Below, in pieces: positions 16,484 to 25,250 of a stretch of DNA of 62,496 nucleotides. Source of the stretch: CAZGUH01 sp964529005 (GTDB lineage: Bacteria; Actinomycetota; Acidimicrobiia; Acidimicrobiales; Ilumatobacteraceae); the NCBI GenBank assembly GCA_964529005.1, contig CAZGUH010000024.1, positions 1 to 62,496 of the forward strand, given 5' to 3'. The translations under genes and the position numbers were made by a program. How positions within the stretch are numbered: position 1 is the first letter of the stretch; each line of letters starts with the position of its first letter. The notes below the pieces were generated by a model. It was not told where the DNA came from and made no database searches. It saw nothing but the letters and a program-made list of their open reading frames with translations.

Positions 16484-17149
16484 TCAGCCCCCGACGGCGC
16501 GCCCGAGCATGCTCTCGCGTGCCGCGTCGAGGTGGGCGGCGAGAGCCGCCGCGGCGCGTTCGGCATCGCGAGCGGCGAAGGCGGCCGCGATCTCGGCGTG
16601 TCCTCCGGGGTTCGACTGCACGTCGGGGCGCGTGACGTTCAGCTCCTGCATCACCAGCGCGGTCTGGTCGGCGAACACCTCCCACGCCTCGAGCAGGCGG
16701 CGATGGCCGGCGGCGGCGACGATCGTGCGGTGGAAGCGCATGTCGGCATCCGCCACAGATCGGGGGTCACCGGAATCGAGGGCGGCGTGGAGGTCGGCGA
16801 GCGCAGCGTCGATGGACGCGACGTCGTTGTCGGTCGCCGTCGGCGCCGCCCGCCGGACCGCGAGCAGTTCGAGCGCCAGTCGCAAGCTGTACAGCTCGTC
16901 GATGTCGGTGTCCGACATCGATGCCACGAACGCGCCCCGCCGGTTGACGACCGACACCAGGCCGACGCGAGCCAGCTCGGCGAGCGCGTCGCGCACCGGC
17001 CCGCGGCTGGTGCCGAACGTGCGCGCGAGATCCGTCTCCACCAGGCGTTCGCCGGGTCGCAGCTCGCCCGACAGGATCATCTCGCGCAACGCCGCGGTGA
17101 CGGCCACACCCAGGTCGAGCCGGTCCAGTTGGCGATCCACGACGTTCAC
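16484..17149 (-). CDS. GntR/FCD regulator, probable control of the glycolate operon (GlcC-like)
   Basis: The 221-residue protein has an N-terminal GntR winged helix (REMILSGELRPGERLVETDLA, TSRGPVRDALAELARVGLV) and an all-helical FCD ligand domain with the metal-binding Asp/His pattern DADMRFHRTIV. FCD regulators bind small carboxylates. It is divergent from glcB-glcG-glcDEF, so control by glycolate or glyoxylate, as for E. coli GlcC, is inferred. The start is GTG at 17149 (MNVVDRQLDRLDLG). A 12-base tandem repeat lies just upstream. Confidence 0.9.
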   Translation of the reverse strand: MNVVDRQLDRLDLGVAVTAALREMILSGELRPGERLVETDLARTFGTSRGPVRDALAELARVGLVSVVNRRGAFVASMSDTDIDELYSLRLALELLAVRRAAPTATDNDVASIDAALADLHAALDSGDPRSVADADMRFHRTIVAAAGHRRLLEAWEVFADQTALVMQELNVTRPDVQSNPGGHAEIAAAFAARDAERAAAALAAHLDAARESMLGRAVGG

Positions 17150-17158
17150 GGTGCGCTC

Positions 17159-17194
17159 ACGGCGGCGTTCGCGGCGGCGTTCACGGCGGCGTTC
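17159..17194. repeat. 12-base tandem repeat x3 in the GntR leader
   Basis: Three units of (A/G)CGGCGGCGTTC run head to tail at 17159-17170, 17171-17182 and 17183-17194, nine bases upstream of the GntR start codon. A degenerate copy (ACGGTGCGCTC) lies on the GntR side. Confidence 0.85.
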
Positions 17195-17237
17195 ACGGCC
17201 CTGATCCTATGGTTCGACATCGCGAGACCGGATGGTA

Positions 17238-17258
17238 CTGTCAACTGTTAACAGACAG
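17238..17258. promoter_or_regulatory. Palindromic operator upstream of glcB
   Basis: A perfect 10-base palindrome, CTGTTAACAG (17245-17254), overlaps a second inverted repeat CTGTC...GACAG (17238-17258). It sits 13 bases before the glcB GTG, inside the divergent region shared with the GntR gene. The size fits a GntR/FCD site; binding next to the ribosome site would favour repression. AGGGAG just before the GTG is the glcB ribosome site. Confidence 0.55.
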
Positions 17259-17267
17259 GGAGCACAC

Positions 17268-19448
17268 GTGACCACGACCGTGACCGGCGAATTACGCATC
17301 GACCCCGCGCTGCGACGCTTCATCGAGACCGAGGCGTTGCCGGGCACGGGCGTCAGCGCGGACGCGTTCTGGTCCGGTCTCGCCCACCTCGTCCGCACGC
17401 TCGGGCCGCGCAATCGTGAGCTGCTCGCCGTCCGTGAACAGATGCAGCGGCGCATCGACGAGTGGCACGTCGCCCGGCGCGGCCAGCCCCACGACGCGCC
17501 CGGATACCGGCGGCTGCTCGATGAGATCGGATACATCGTCCCCGCCGGCGAGCCGTTCCGCGTCACGACCGACAACATCGATACCGAGATCGCCCATGTC
17601 GCCGGACCGCAGCTTGTCGTGCCGGTCTCGAACGCCCGCTACGCCCTCAACGCCGCCAACGCCCGCTGGGGATCGCTGTACGACGCGCTGTACGGAACGG
17701 ACGCGCTCGGATCGCTGCCGCCACCCGGCCCGTACGACCCCGAGCGCGGCGACGCGGTGATCGGCTGGGTGCGTCGCTTCCTCGACGAGGTCGTGCCGCT
17801 CGAGCGCGGCTCGCACAGCGACGCGGTGGGCTACTCCGTCGCCGACGGCCACCTCGTGGTGGCGACGGAGGACGGCGACGTCGAGCTCGCCGACCCGAGC
17901 GCGCTGCTCGGACACACCGGAGACGCGGCGCAGCCGGCGAGCGTTCTGCTGCGCCACCATGGTCTGGCGATCGAGATCGTCGTCGACCGGTCGACGGACG
18001 TGGGCGCCGCCGACCGCGCCGGGGTCAGCGACGTGCTGCTCGAGGCCGCGGTCACCGCGATCATCGACCTCGAGGACTCGGTCGCCGCGGTCGACGCCGC
18101 CGACAAGGTCGCGGCGTACCGCAACTGGCTCGGTCTGATGCGCGGCGACCTGACGGAAGAGGTCACCAAGGGCGGCACGACGTTCGTGCGCCGGCTCGCC
18201 GACGACCGGTCGTTCACCGCGGCCGATGGCTCCTCCGGTCGGCTGCGCGGCCGGGCGCTGATGCTCGTGCGCAACGTCGGGCACCTGATGACCACACCGG
18301 CGGTGCTCGACGGCGACGGCAACGCGATCCCCGAGGGGCTGCTCGACGCGCTCGTCACGGTGCTCGCCGCGATGCACGACCTGGCGAAGCCGCCGGAGCG
18401 GCGCAACTCACCGGCGGGGTCGATCTACGTCGTCAAGCCGAAGATGCACGGCCCGGACGAGGTCGCGTTCGCCGTCGAGGTGTTCTCCGCGGTCGAGCGC
18501 GTCCTCGGGCTGCCACAGGACACCGTCAAGATCGGCATCATGGACGAGGAGCGCCGCACGACGGTCAACCTCGCCGAGTGCATCCGCGCTGCATCGTCGC
18601 GGGTGGCGTTCATCAACACCGGCTTCCTCGACCGCACCGGCGACGAGATCCACACGTCGATGGAAGCCGGCGCGATGGTGCGCAAGGCCGACATGAAGGC
18701 GCAGCCGTGGATCGCGGCCTACGAGGACTGGAACGTCGACACCGGCCTTGCCTGCGGCCTGCGCGGGCGGGCGCAGATCGGCAAGGGCATGTGGGCGGCG
18801 CCCGACCGGATGGCCGACATGCTCGAGCAGAAGCTCGGTCACCCGAACGCGGGCGCGAACTGCGCCTGGGTGCCGTCGCCGACCGCGGCGACGTTGCACG
18901 CCACCCACTACCACCGCGTCGACGTGCATGCCGTCCAGGAGGAGCTGGCCGGCGGGGGGCGGCGGGCGTCGCTCGACGACCTTCTGCGCATCCCGATCGC
19001 GGCGTCGAGGACGTGGACCGACGACGAGCGCCGCGCCGAGATCGACAACAACGCGCAGGGCATCATCGGATACGTGGTGCGCTGGATCGACCAGGGCGTC
19101 GGATGCTCGAAGGTCCTCGACATCAACGACATCGCGTTGATGGAGGACCGCGCCACGTGTCGCATCTCGTCCCAGCACATCGCCAACTGGCTGCACCACG
19201 GCGTCGTCACCCGCGACGAGGTCGAGCAGGCGCTGCGCCGCATGGCTGCCGTGGTCGACGCGCAGAACGCCGGCGATCGGCTCTACCGGCCGATGGCTCC
19301 GGGCTTCGACGGGGTCGCCTTCCGCGCGGCGTGCGATCTGGTCTTCTCCGGTCGCGAGCAGCCCTCGGGCTACACCGAGCCGATCCTGCATTTCCGCCGC
19401 ACGGAACGCAAAGCCCTCGACCGCGTGCCACAGGAGGCCACCGCGTGA
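17268..19448 (+). CDS. glcB: Malate synthase G
   Basis: The 726-residue enzyme condenses glyoxylate with acetyl-CoA to malate, and its length matches the G isoform. Recognisable segments are ATIIDLEDSVAAVDAADK-like (VTAIIDLEDSVAAVD), MLVRNVGHLMTTPAVL, SIYVVKPKMHGPDEVAF, KIGIMDEERRTTVNL, RVAFINTGFLDRTGDEIHT and GANCAWVPSPTAATLHATHY. GTG at 17268 with AGGGAG upstream starts MTTTVTGELRID. As first gene of the glc operon it removes the glyoxylate made by GlcDEF. No isocitrate lyase is in the window, which fits a role in glycolate rather than acetate growth. Confidence 0.97.
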   Translation: MTTTVTGELRIDPALRRFIETEALPGTGVSADAFWSGLAHLVRTLGPRNRELLAVREQMQRRIDEWHVARRGQPHDAPGYRRLLDEIGYIVPAGEPFRVTTDNIDTEIAHVAGPQLVVPVSNARYALNAANARWGSLYDALYGTDALGSLPPPGPYDPERGDAVIGWVRRFLDEVVPLERGSHSDAVGYSVADGHLVVATEDGDVELADPSALLGHTGDAAQPASVLLRHHGLAIEIVVDRSTDVGAADRAGVSDVLLEAAVTAIIDLEDSVAAVDAADKVAAYRNWLGLMRGDLTEEVTKGGTTFVRRLADDRSFTAADGSSGRLRGRALMLVRNVGHLMTTPAVLDGDGNAIPEGLLDALVTVLAAMHDLAKPPERRNSPAGSIYVVKPKMHGPDEVAFAVEVFSAVERVLGLPQDTVKIGIMDEERRTTVNLAECIRAASSRVAFINTGFLDRTGDEIHTSMEAGAMVRKADMKAQPWIAAYEDWNVDTGLACGLRGRAQIGKGMWAAPDRMADMLEQKLGHPNAGANCAWVPSPTAATLHATHYHRVDVHAVQEELAGGGRRASLDDLLRIPIAASRTWTDDERRAEIDNNAQGIIGYVVRWIDQGVGCSKVLDINDIALMEDRATCRISSQHIANWLHHGVVTRDEVEQALRRMAAVVDAQNAGDRLYRPMAPGFDGVAFRAACDLVFSGREQPSGYTEPILHFRRTERKALDRVPQEATA

Positions 19449-19873
19449 CCCTCACGCTCGACACCGCCCGCACGATCATCGCCGCCGCCCGTGCCGCGGG
19501 CCGCGAGAACGGATTCCAACCGCTGTCGGTCGTCGTGCTCGACGCCGGCGGCCACGTCACCGCGTTCGAGCGCGAGGACGGCTCGGCGAACAAGCGCTTC
19601 GAGATCGCGTTCGGCAAGGCCCATGGCGCGCTCGCGCTGGGCATCGGCTCGCGGGCGCTCATGAACCGAGCCGAGCAACAGCCGTACTTCATCGCCGCGG
19701 CCACCTCTGCGATCGGCGGCGCGCTCGTGCCCGTGCCCGGCGGCGTGTTGATCAAGGACGACGAGGGCCGCACGCTCGGCGCGGTCGGCGTCTCGGGCGA
19801 CACGTCCGACAACGACGAACGGGCCGCGGTCGCCGGCATCGAGGCGGTCGGCCTCACCGCGGCCACCGGCTGA
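19445..19873 (+). CDS. glcG: GlcG/HbpS-family protein
   Basis: A 142-residue DUF336 protein (TLDTARTIIAAARAAG, LSVVVLDAGGHVTAFERED, FEIAFGKAHGALALGIGSR, GVLIKDDEGRTLGAVGVSG). The family includes GlcG of glycolate operons and the haem-binding HbpS; its biochemical role in glc operons is unsettled. The GTG at 19445 overlaps the glcB TGA, so it is translationally coupled to malate synthase. glcD follows five bases after its stop. Confidence 0.9.
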   Translation: MTLTLDTARTIIAAARAAGRENGFQPLSVVVLDAGGHVTAFEREDGSANKRFEIAFGKAHGALALGIGSRALMNRAEQQPYFIAAATSAIGGALVPVPGGVLIKDDEGRTLGAVGVSGDTSDNDERAAVAGIEAVGLTAATG

Positions 19874-19878
19874 GCGGC

Positions 19879-21369
19879 ATGGCACGCCGTCTCCTCGACC
19901 GCATGCGCCATCGGCGCGCGGTGGTCGACCCGCTGCTTGCCGACCCGCTCCTCGCCGAACTGCGCGCCGCGCTCTCGCCCGACCGGGTGCACGCAGATGC
20001 CGCCGCCCGCTCGCTCTTCGCGCACGACGCGTCGGTGTTCGCCGGCGGCCTCGCCGGTCCGGTGTGCTTCCCGGTGTCGACCGCCGAGGTGCAGGAGATC
20101 ATGCGCATCGCGGCGCGCCACGGCCGCGGCGTCGTCCCGCGTGGCGCCGGCACCGGCTTGGCCGGGGGAGCGATCCCGCTCGGCGCGCCGATCGTCGTGT
20201 CGGTCACGAAGATGAACCGCGTCCTGGAGATCGACACCGACGACCGGGTGGCGTGGGTGGAACCGGGCGTGGTCAACCTCGACCTGACACGGCAGCTCGC
20301 GCCGCTGGGCTTCCACTTCGCTCCCGATCCTTCGAGCCAGCAGGTGTGCACCATCGGCGGGAACGTGGCCAACAACTCGGGGGGCCCGCACTGCTTGGCG
20401 GATGGGGTGACGAGCGCGCACGTGCGAGCGATCGAGGTGGTGCTGCCGTCGGGCGAGGTGGCGATGCTCGGCGGGCTCGACGCCGAACCGGCGGGTTTCG
20501 ACCTGCGCGGCGCGTTCGTCGGCGGGGAGGGAACGCTGGGCATCGCGACGAAGATCGCGGTGGTCCTGACGCGCAACCGTCCGGCGGTGCGGACGCTGTT
20601 GGTCTCGTTCGACAGGATGCGTGACGCGGCGCGCACGGTCAGCGCGGTGATCGCGGCGGGCATCGTGCCGGCGGCCCTGGAAGTGATGGACCAGAGGATC
20701 ACGCGCGCCGTCGAGAACTTCGTCGCCGCGGGGTACCCGACCGATGCCGCTGCGGTGCTGCTGGCCGAGGTCGACGGCCTGCCCGACGGGGTGGCGATCG
20801 ACGCGGGGCGGATCGAGGCGATCGCGCTCGCCCACGGAGCGACGAGCGTGCGGCTGGCGGCCGGCGACGACGAGCGGGCGCTGCTGTGGAAGGGACGCAA
20901 GACGGCGTTCGGCGCGATCGCGCAGATCGCCCCGGACTACTACCTGCACGACACGGTCGTGCCCCGCTCGGCGCTCGCCGACGTGCTCGAGCAGGTGTAC
21001 GCGATCGCCGAGCGCCACGGGCTGATCGTGATGAACGTGTTCCACGCGGGTGACGGCAACCTGCATCCGCTGTTGCTGTTCGATGCCCGCGAGCCGGGTG
21101 TGCTCGAACGCGTGCACGCGGCCGGCGAGGAGATGTTGCGCGCCTCGTTGGCGGCGGGCGGCGCGCTGTCGGGTGAGCACGGCGTCGGTGTCGAGAAGCA
21201 GAAGTTCATGGCGGAGATGTTCAGCGACGACGACCTCGATCACCAGAACCGCTTGCGCCGGGCGTTCGATCCGCAGTGCCGCTCCAACCCGGGCAAGGTG
21301 CTGCCGTCGAGCCACAGCTGCGCCGACATCCAGGCGCTGCGCAGCGTGCCGACGGGGGTGTGGGGATGA
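19879..21369 (+). CDS. glcD: Glycolate oxidase subunit GlcD (FAD-linked)
   Basis: The 496-residue flavoprotein has the PCMH-type FAD domain (VVPRGAGTGLAGGAIPL, PDPSSQQVCTIGGNVANNSGGPHCL, FVGGEGTLGIATKIAV) and the C-terminal oxidase domain with HAGDGNLHPLLLFD and GALSGEHGVGVEKQKFM. GlcD is the catalytic subunit that oxidises glycolate to glyoxylate with GlcE and the iron-sulphur GlcF. Its stop overlaps the glcE start (ATGA). Confidence 0.95.
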   Translation: MARRLLDRMRHRRAVVDPLLADPLLAELRAALSPDRVHADAAARSLFAHDASVFAGGLAGPVCFPVSTAEVQEIMRIAARHGRGVVPRGAGTGLAGGAIPLGAPIVVSVTKMNRVLEIDTDDRVAWVEPGVVNLDLTRQLAPLGFHFAPDPSSQQVCTIGGNVANNSGGPHCLADGVTSAHVRAIEVVLPSGEVAMLGGLDAEPAGFDLRGAFVGGEGTLGIATKIAVVLTRNRPAVRTLLVSFDRMRDAARTVSAVIAAGIVPAALEVMDQRITRAVENFVAAGYPTDAAAVLLAEVDGLPDGVAIDAGRIEAIALAHGATSVRLAAGDDERALLWKGRKTAFGAIAQIAPDYYLHDTVVPRSALADVLEQVYAIAERHGLIVMNVFHAGDGNLHPLLLFDAREPGVLERVHAAGEEMLRASLAAGGALSGEHGVGVEKQKFMAEMFSDDDLDHQNRLRRAFDPQCRSNPGKVLPSSHSCADIQALRSVPTGVWG

Positions 21370-22313
21370 TCGGGCGCCGCGTCGACATCGACCCGGCGAT
21401 CGTCGCGTTCGCCGAGGAGGTCGGCGCGTACGGACCGGTGGCCGTCGAAGGCGGGCGGACACGTTGGGACCTCGGCGGCGAACTGCACGCCGGCACGCGG
21501 CTCGTGCGCGCGCCGTCGGGCGTCGTCAGCCATCGGCCCGAGGAGATGACGGTCACCGTGCGCGCCGGCGCCACCGTCGCCGAACTGCACGCCGCCGTCG
21601 CTGCTGCCGGCCAGCGCACGGCGCTGCCCGAGCGGGGCGGCACCGTCGGTGGGGCGATCGCGGTCGGCGAGAACGACCTGCGGGTGCTGGCGCGCGGCCG
21701 GGTGGCGGCGAGCGTGCTCCAGGTCCGCTACGTCTCGGCCGAGGGCCGGGTGGTCACCGGTGGGGCGCCGACGGTCAAGAACGTCACCGGTTTCGATCTG
21801 CCACGGCTGATCGTCGGTTCGCTGGGCACGATCGGCCTCGTCGCCGAGGCGATCCTGCGCACCAACCCGGTCCCGCCCACGAGCGTGTGGCTGCGAGCCA
21901 CCGGTGTCGACCCGTTCGCCGTGCGTGACGCGCTCGGGCGACCGAGCGCGGTGTTGTGGGACGGGTCGACGACGTGGGTCCACCTCGAAGGGCATGCGGC
22001 CGACGTCGCCGCCGAACGCCGGGTGCTGGCATCGCGGGGAACGTTCGAGGAGGTCGAGGGGCCGCCGCCGTTGCCGCCGCACCGGTGGTCGTTGCGTCCG
22101 GGTGAGCTGCGCGCTCTCGATGCCGCGTCGACCGGCGAGTACGTCGCCTGCGTCGGTGTCGGCCTCGTGTTCGCGTCACAAGCGCAACCCCCACGGGCGA
22201 TCGACGCGGGCGCGCGCGCGATCGCGCAGCGGATCAAGGCGGAGTTCGACCCTTCCGGACGGCTCAACCCCGGCCGGTTCCCTGGCGGCGTCCCGACAGG
22301 AGCATCGCGGTGA
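21366..22313 (+). CDS. glcE: Glycolate oxidase FAD-binding subunit GlcE
   Basis: A 315-residue, shorter paralogue of GlcD with only part of the FAD domain: TVTVRAGATVAELHAAV, LPERGGTVGGAIAVGEND, APTVKNVTGFDLPRL and IVGSLGTIGLVAEAIL. It ends FDPSGRLNPGRFP as in other GlcE proteins. The ATG at 21366 overlaps the glcD stop, which decides the start. It forms the GlcDEF complex with its neighbours. Confidence 0.93.
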   Translation: MIGRRVDIDPAIVAFAEEVGAYGPVAVEGGRTRWDLGGELHAGTRLVRAPSGVVSHRPEEMTVTVRAGATVAELHAAVAAAGQRTALPERGGTVGGAIAVGENDLRVLARGRVAASVLQVRYVSAEGRVVTGGAPTVKNVTGFDLPRLIVGSLGTIGLVAEAILRTNPVPPTSVWLRATGVDPFAVRDALGRPSAVLWDGSTTWVHLEGHAADVAAERRVLASRGTFEEVEGPPPLPPHRWSLRPGELRALDAASTGEYVACVGVGLVFASQAQPPRAIDAGARAIAQRIKAEFDPSGRLNPGRFPGGVPTGASR

Positions 22314-23458
22314 ACCTCGGCATCGACGACGACGAGCTGAACGTGTGCGTCCAGTGCGGGCTGTGCCTGCCGCACTGCCCGACCTACCGGGTGACCGGAG
22401 ACGAGGCGATGTCGCCGCGCGGCCGCATCCATCTGATGCGCGAGGTGCAGTTGCGCGACGCGCCCGTCACCCCCGAGGTCGTGCGCTCGTTCGAGACGTG
22501 TGTGCAGTGCCGTGGATGCGAGCCGGCATGCCCGAGCAGCGTCCCTTACGGCCACCTGATCGAGCGGACCCGCGAGACGCTCGCCGCGCAGAGGCGGACG
22601 ACGCCCCGGTGGCAACGGCTGGCGTTCGTCCCCCTGCGCCATCCGAAGGTGCTGCGAGCCGGTTCGAGCGCGCTGGCCGTCGCCCAACGGCTGCGGCTCG
22701 TCCCGCGGCGCCTCGGTCTCCCCGACAGCCTGCCGGTGAGGCGCCCGCCGCTGCGCGCCTCCGGGAACGACGTCTACCTGTTCACCGGCTGCGTCATGGA
22801 CGCCTGGCAGCGCGACGTGCATCTCGCCGCCCAACGGGTGATCGAGGCCGCGGGATACGGCGTGACGCCGACGGGCGACCTCGCGCCCTGCTGTGGCGCG
22901 CTCCAGGCCCACGCCGGTCTCACCGGCGTCACGCACAACCTCGCGACCCAGATGATGCGACGCCTCGCCGGCGCCCAACCGATCCTCGTCGATTCCGCCG
23001 GCTGCGGCGCGGCGATGAAGGAGTACGGGCGACTGCTCGGCACACCCGAGGCGCATGCGTTCTCCGCTCGGGTGTTCGATGTCGCCGAATGGCTCGCCGC
23101 GAGCCTCGACCGCCTGCCTGCTGCGGCGCCGCTCGACCTGCGCGTCGCGATCCAGGACCCGTGCCACCTCCGCCACGTGCAGCGCGTCCACCTGGCGACA
23201 CGCACCTTGCTCGCGCCGTATGTGCGAGAGATCGTCGAGCTCGACGATCAGGGCTTGTGCTGCGGCGCCGGCGGCGCCTACTCGGTGTTGGAGCCCCACC
23301 TCGCCACCGAGATCCGCGAGCGCAAGCTGGCGTCGATCGAGCATGCCGCGCCCGACGTGGTGGCGAGCGCCAATCCGGGATGCTCGATGCACCTGGCCCA
23401 GGCCGGGACCGCGACCGTGCACCCGGTGGAACTCGTCGACCGCGCCCTCAGCCGCTGA
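22310..23458 (+). CDS. glcF: Glycolate oxidase iron-sulphur subunit GlcF
   Basis: The 382-residue protein has two 4Fe-4S clusters near the N-terminus (CVQCGLCLPHCPTY and CVQCRGCEPACPSSVPYGHL) and two CCG domains (GDLAPCCGALQAHAG, GLCCGAGGAYS). It passes electrons from GlcD/E to the quinone pool. GTG at 22310 overlaps the glcE stop by four bases. Its last 11 bases overlap the convergent MFS gene, leaving no room for a separate terminator. Confidence 0.95.
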   Translation: MNLGIDDDELNVCVQCGLCLPHCPTYRVTGDEAMSPRGRIHLMREVQLRDAPVTPEVVRSFETCVQCRGCEPACPSSVPYGHLIERTRETLAAQRRTTPRWQRLAFVPLRHPKVLRAGSSALAVAQRLRLVPRRLGLPDSLPVRRPPLRASGNDVYLFTGCVMDAWQRDVHLAAQRVIEAAGYGVTPTGDLAPCCGALQAHAGLTGVTHNLATQMMRRLAGAQPILVDSAGCGAAMKEYGRLLGTPEAHAFSARVFDVAEWLAASLDRLPAAAPLDLRVAIQDPCHLRHVQRVHLATRTLLAPYVREIVELDDQGLCCGAGGAYSVLEPHLATEIRERKLASIEHAAPDVVASANPGCSMHLAQAGTATVHPVELVDRALSR

Positions 23459-24731
23459 GCTCAGCCGGGTTCAGGTCGCCCGGGCGTCCGGAGCCCTCGG
23501 GAACGCCACCGCCGGCCCGAACCCTGTGGTGGTCGGCGAAGTGGGCCCACAGCACGACGGCGAGCGCTGCGGCGCCGCCGAGGAAGAGGCCGGCACGCGG
23601 GCTGACGAACTCGCACACCGCGCCGAGCAGCGGCCCGCCGATCGGTGTCGAGCCGATGAAGACGACGGTCTGGAGCGAGAGGACCCGGCCGCGCATCGTC
23701 GGCTCGGCGCGCAGCTGCAAGAGCGAGGTCACGGCCGTCATGTACATCATGCTGGCGAAGCCGAGCACCATTCCGCCGGCGTAGGCGGCGGGGATGTTCG
23801 GCGCCGCGCCGAGAGCGATCGCCGACGCGCCCATGACGGCTGCGCCGATGATGACGTCGTGCACTCTGACGGTCGTGCGCCGCGCCGTGAACAGCGCGCC
23901 GAGCAGCGATCCGACGCTCAGCACCGAGTACAGCAACGTGAACGTCGTGTCGGAGGCGTCGAACGTCTCGTGCACGAGAACGGGGAGCACGACCTGGAAG
24001 TTGAACGTGAGCATCCCCACCACGACCATGATCATCATCGCGATCCACAGCTCGGGGCTGTTGCGCACGTACTTGATCCCGGACAGGATCTGCCCCTTCT
24101 CCCGCGGCACGACGGGGGCCGGACGCAGCTCCGCGGTGCGCATGCTGATCAGGCCGGCGAGCACGAACAGGTACGAGATGCCGTCGAGCGTGAAGCACCA
24201 CGCGTGTCCCACGGTCGAGACCAGCAGACCCGCCAGCGCCGGTCCGACGATGCGCGAACCGGTCATCGCCGCGCTGTTCAAGCCGACGGCGTTGTGCATG
24301 TCCTCGTCGGGCACGAGCTCGACGACGAACGCGCGGCGCGCCGGGTTGTCGAACGCGGTGGCGGTGCCGCCGATCAGCGCCATCAGGTACAGCAGCGGCA
24401 GCGGAGGCTCGCCGATGAAGACGAGGGCGCCGAGAGCCAAGGACTGGAGCATGCCGACCGACTGGGCGATCAGCAGCACACGGCGCTTGTCGTGCCGATC
24501 GGCGATCACCCCCGCCCACACGCCCAGCAGCAGCACCGGCAGGTACTGGCAGGCGGTCAACACGCCGAGCGCCAAGCCGCTGTCGGTGATGTGGAGCACC
24601 AGCAGCATCAGCGTGATCTGCGAAATCCACGTGCCGATCTGCGACATCGCCTGGCCGCCGAAGAACAGGCGGAAGTTGCGGTGCCGCAGCGACCGGAACG
24701 TCTCGTCGGAGAGGGAGCGCAGGCGGCTCAT
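23448..24731 (-). CDS. MFS exporter (MFS_3 / enterobactin-exporter-like)
   Basis: The 427-residue protein has about 12 membrane segments. It opens FRSLRHRNFRLFFGGQAMSQIGTWI, typical of the MFS_3 drug/metabolite exporters, and carries the loop 2-3 motif GVWAGVIADRHDKRRVLL and a later MRGRVLSL. The ATG at 24731 overlaps the stop of the MarR gene (ATGA), so the two are translationally coupled, and a MarR-controlled efflux role is likely. The exported compound is unknown. Confidence 0.9.
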   Translation of the reverse strand: MSRLRSLSDETFRSLRHRNFRLFFGGQAMSQIGTWISQITLMLLVLHITDSGLALGVLTACQYLPVLLLGVWAGVIADRHDKRRVLLIAQSVGMLQSLALGALVFIGEPPLPLLYLMALIGGTATAFDNPARRAFVVELVPDEDMHNAVGLNSAAMTGSRIVGPALAGLLVSTVGHAWCFTLDGISYLFVLAGLISMRTAELRPAPVVPREKGQILSGIKYVRNSPELWIAMMIMVVVGMLTFNFQVVLPVLVHETFDASDTTFTLLYSVLSVGSLLGALFTARRTTVRVHDVIIGAAVMGASAIALGAAPNIPAAYAGGMVLGFASMMYMTAVTSLLQLRAEPTMRGRVLSLQTVVFIGSTPIGGPLLGAVCEFVSPRAGLFLGGAAALAVVLWAHFADHHRVRAGGGVPEGSGRPGDLNPAELSG

Positions 24732-25213
24732 CGCCTGGCCTCGCCGGGCGGGCTGCTCATGCGGTGGAGGAGCGTGATGCCGGCCCGCAGGTCGTCGAGC
24801 TCGGCGGGGGAGAGGCCGTCGAGGCGGCCCGCCAGCCACTCGGTGCGGCGGGCGCGTGTGCGCTCGAGGTACGCGTGGCCCTCCGGGGTGATCTCGATGC
24901 GCGAGACCCGGCCGTCGGAGGGATCGCGCAGGCGGCTCACGAACCCGGTCTCCTCGAGCTTGCTGATCACGTTGCTCATCGTCGGGACCGAGACGTGCTC
25001 GTTGGTGGCGAGCTCGCTGATGGTGATCGGGCCCAACCGGTCGACCGTGGCGAGGACGGAGGTGGCCGTGTCGCTGATGTCGCCCTGGCCTTCGAGCCGC
25101 AACAAGCGAGCGAGGCGCAATACTGCGATGCGCACGTCGGCGGCGAGGACGTGGAGATCCGCCTCAGCCAGCGCTGCGTCGTCGTTGGTCGCAGGTCGGG
25201 GACGGCCAGGCAC
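24728..25213 (-). CDS. MarR-family regulator coupled to MFS exporter
   Basis: The 161-residue protein has a MarR core: LRLARLLRLEGQGDISDTATSVLATV, the recognition region HVSVPTMSNVISKLEETGFV, and the wing RDPSDGRVSRIEITPEG. The start is GTG at 25213. It overlaps the downstream MFS gene by four bases, and an inverted repeat 23 bases upstream of its start suggests it controls its own operon. Confidence 0.92.
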   Translation of the reverse strand: MPGRPRPATNDDAALAEADLHVLAADVRIAVLRLARLLRLEGQGDISDTATSVLATVDRLGPITISELATNEHVSVPTMSNVISKLEETGFVSRLRDPSDGRVSRIEITPEGHAYLERTRARRTEWLAGRLDGLSPAELDDLRAGITLLHRMSSPPGEARR

Positions 25214-25235
25214 CCCGCCAGACTAGCGCACTACT

Positions 25236-25250
25236 TAGTTCGTCTAACTA
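25236..25250. promoter_or_regulatory. Inverted repeat upstream of MarR-MFS operon
   Basis: TAGTT-CGTCT-AACTA is a perfect 5-base inverted repeat with a 5-base centre, in a short AT-rich patch. It sits between the MBL/rhodanese stop codon and the MarR start, where a MarR autoregulatory operator would be expected. Confidence 0.55.
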
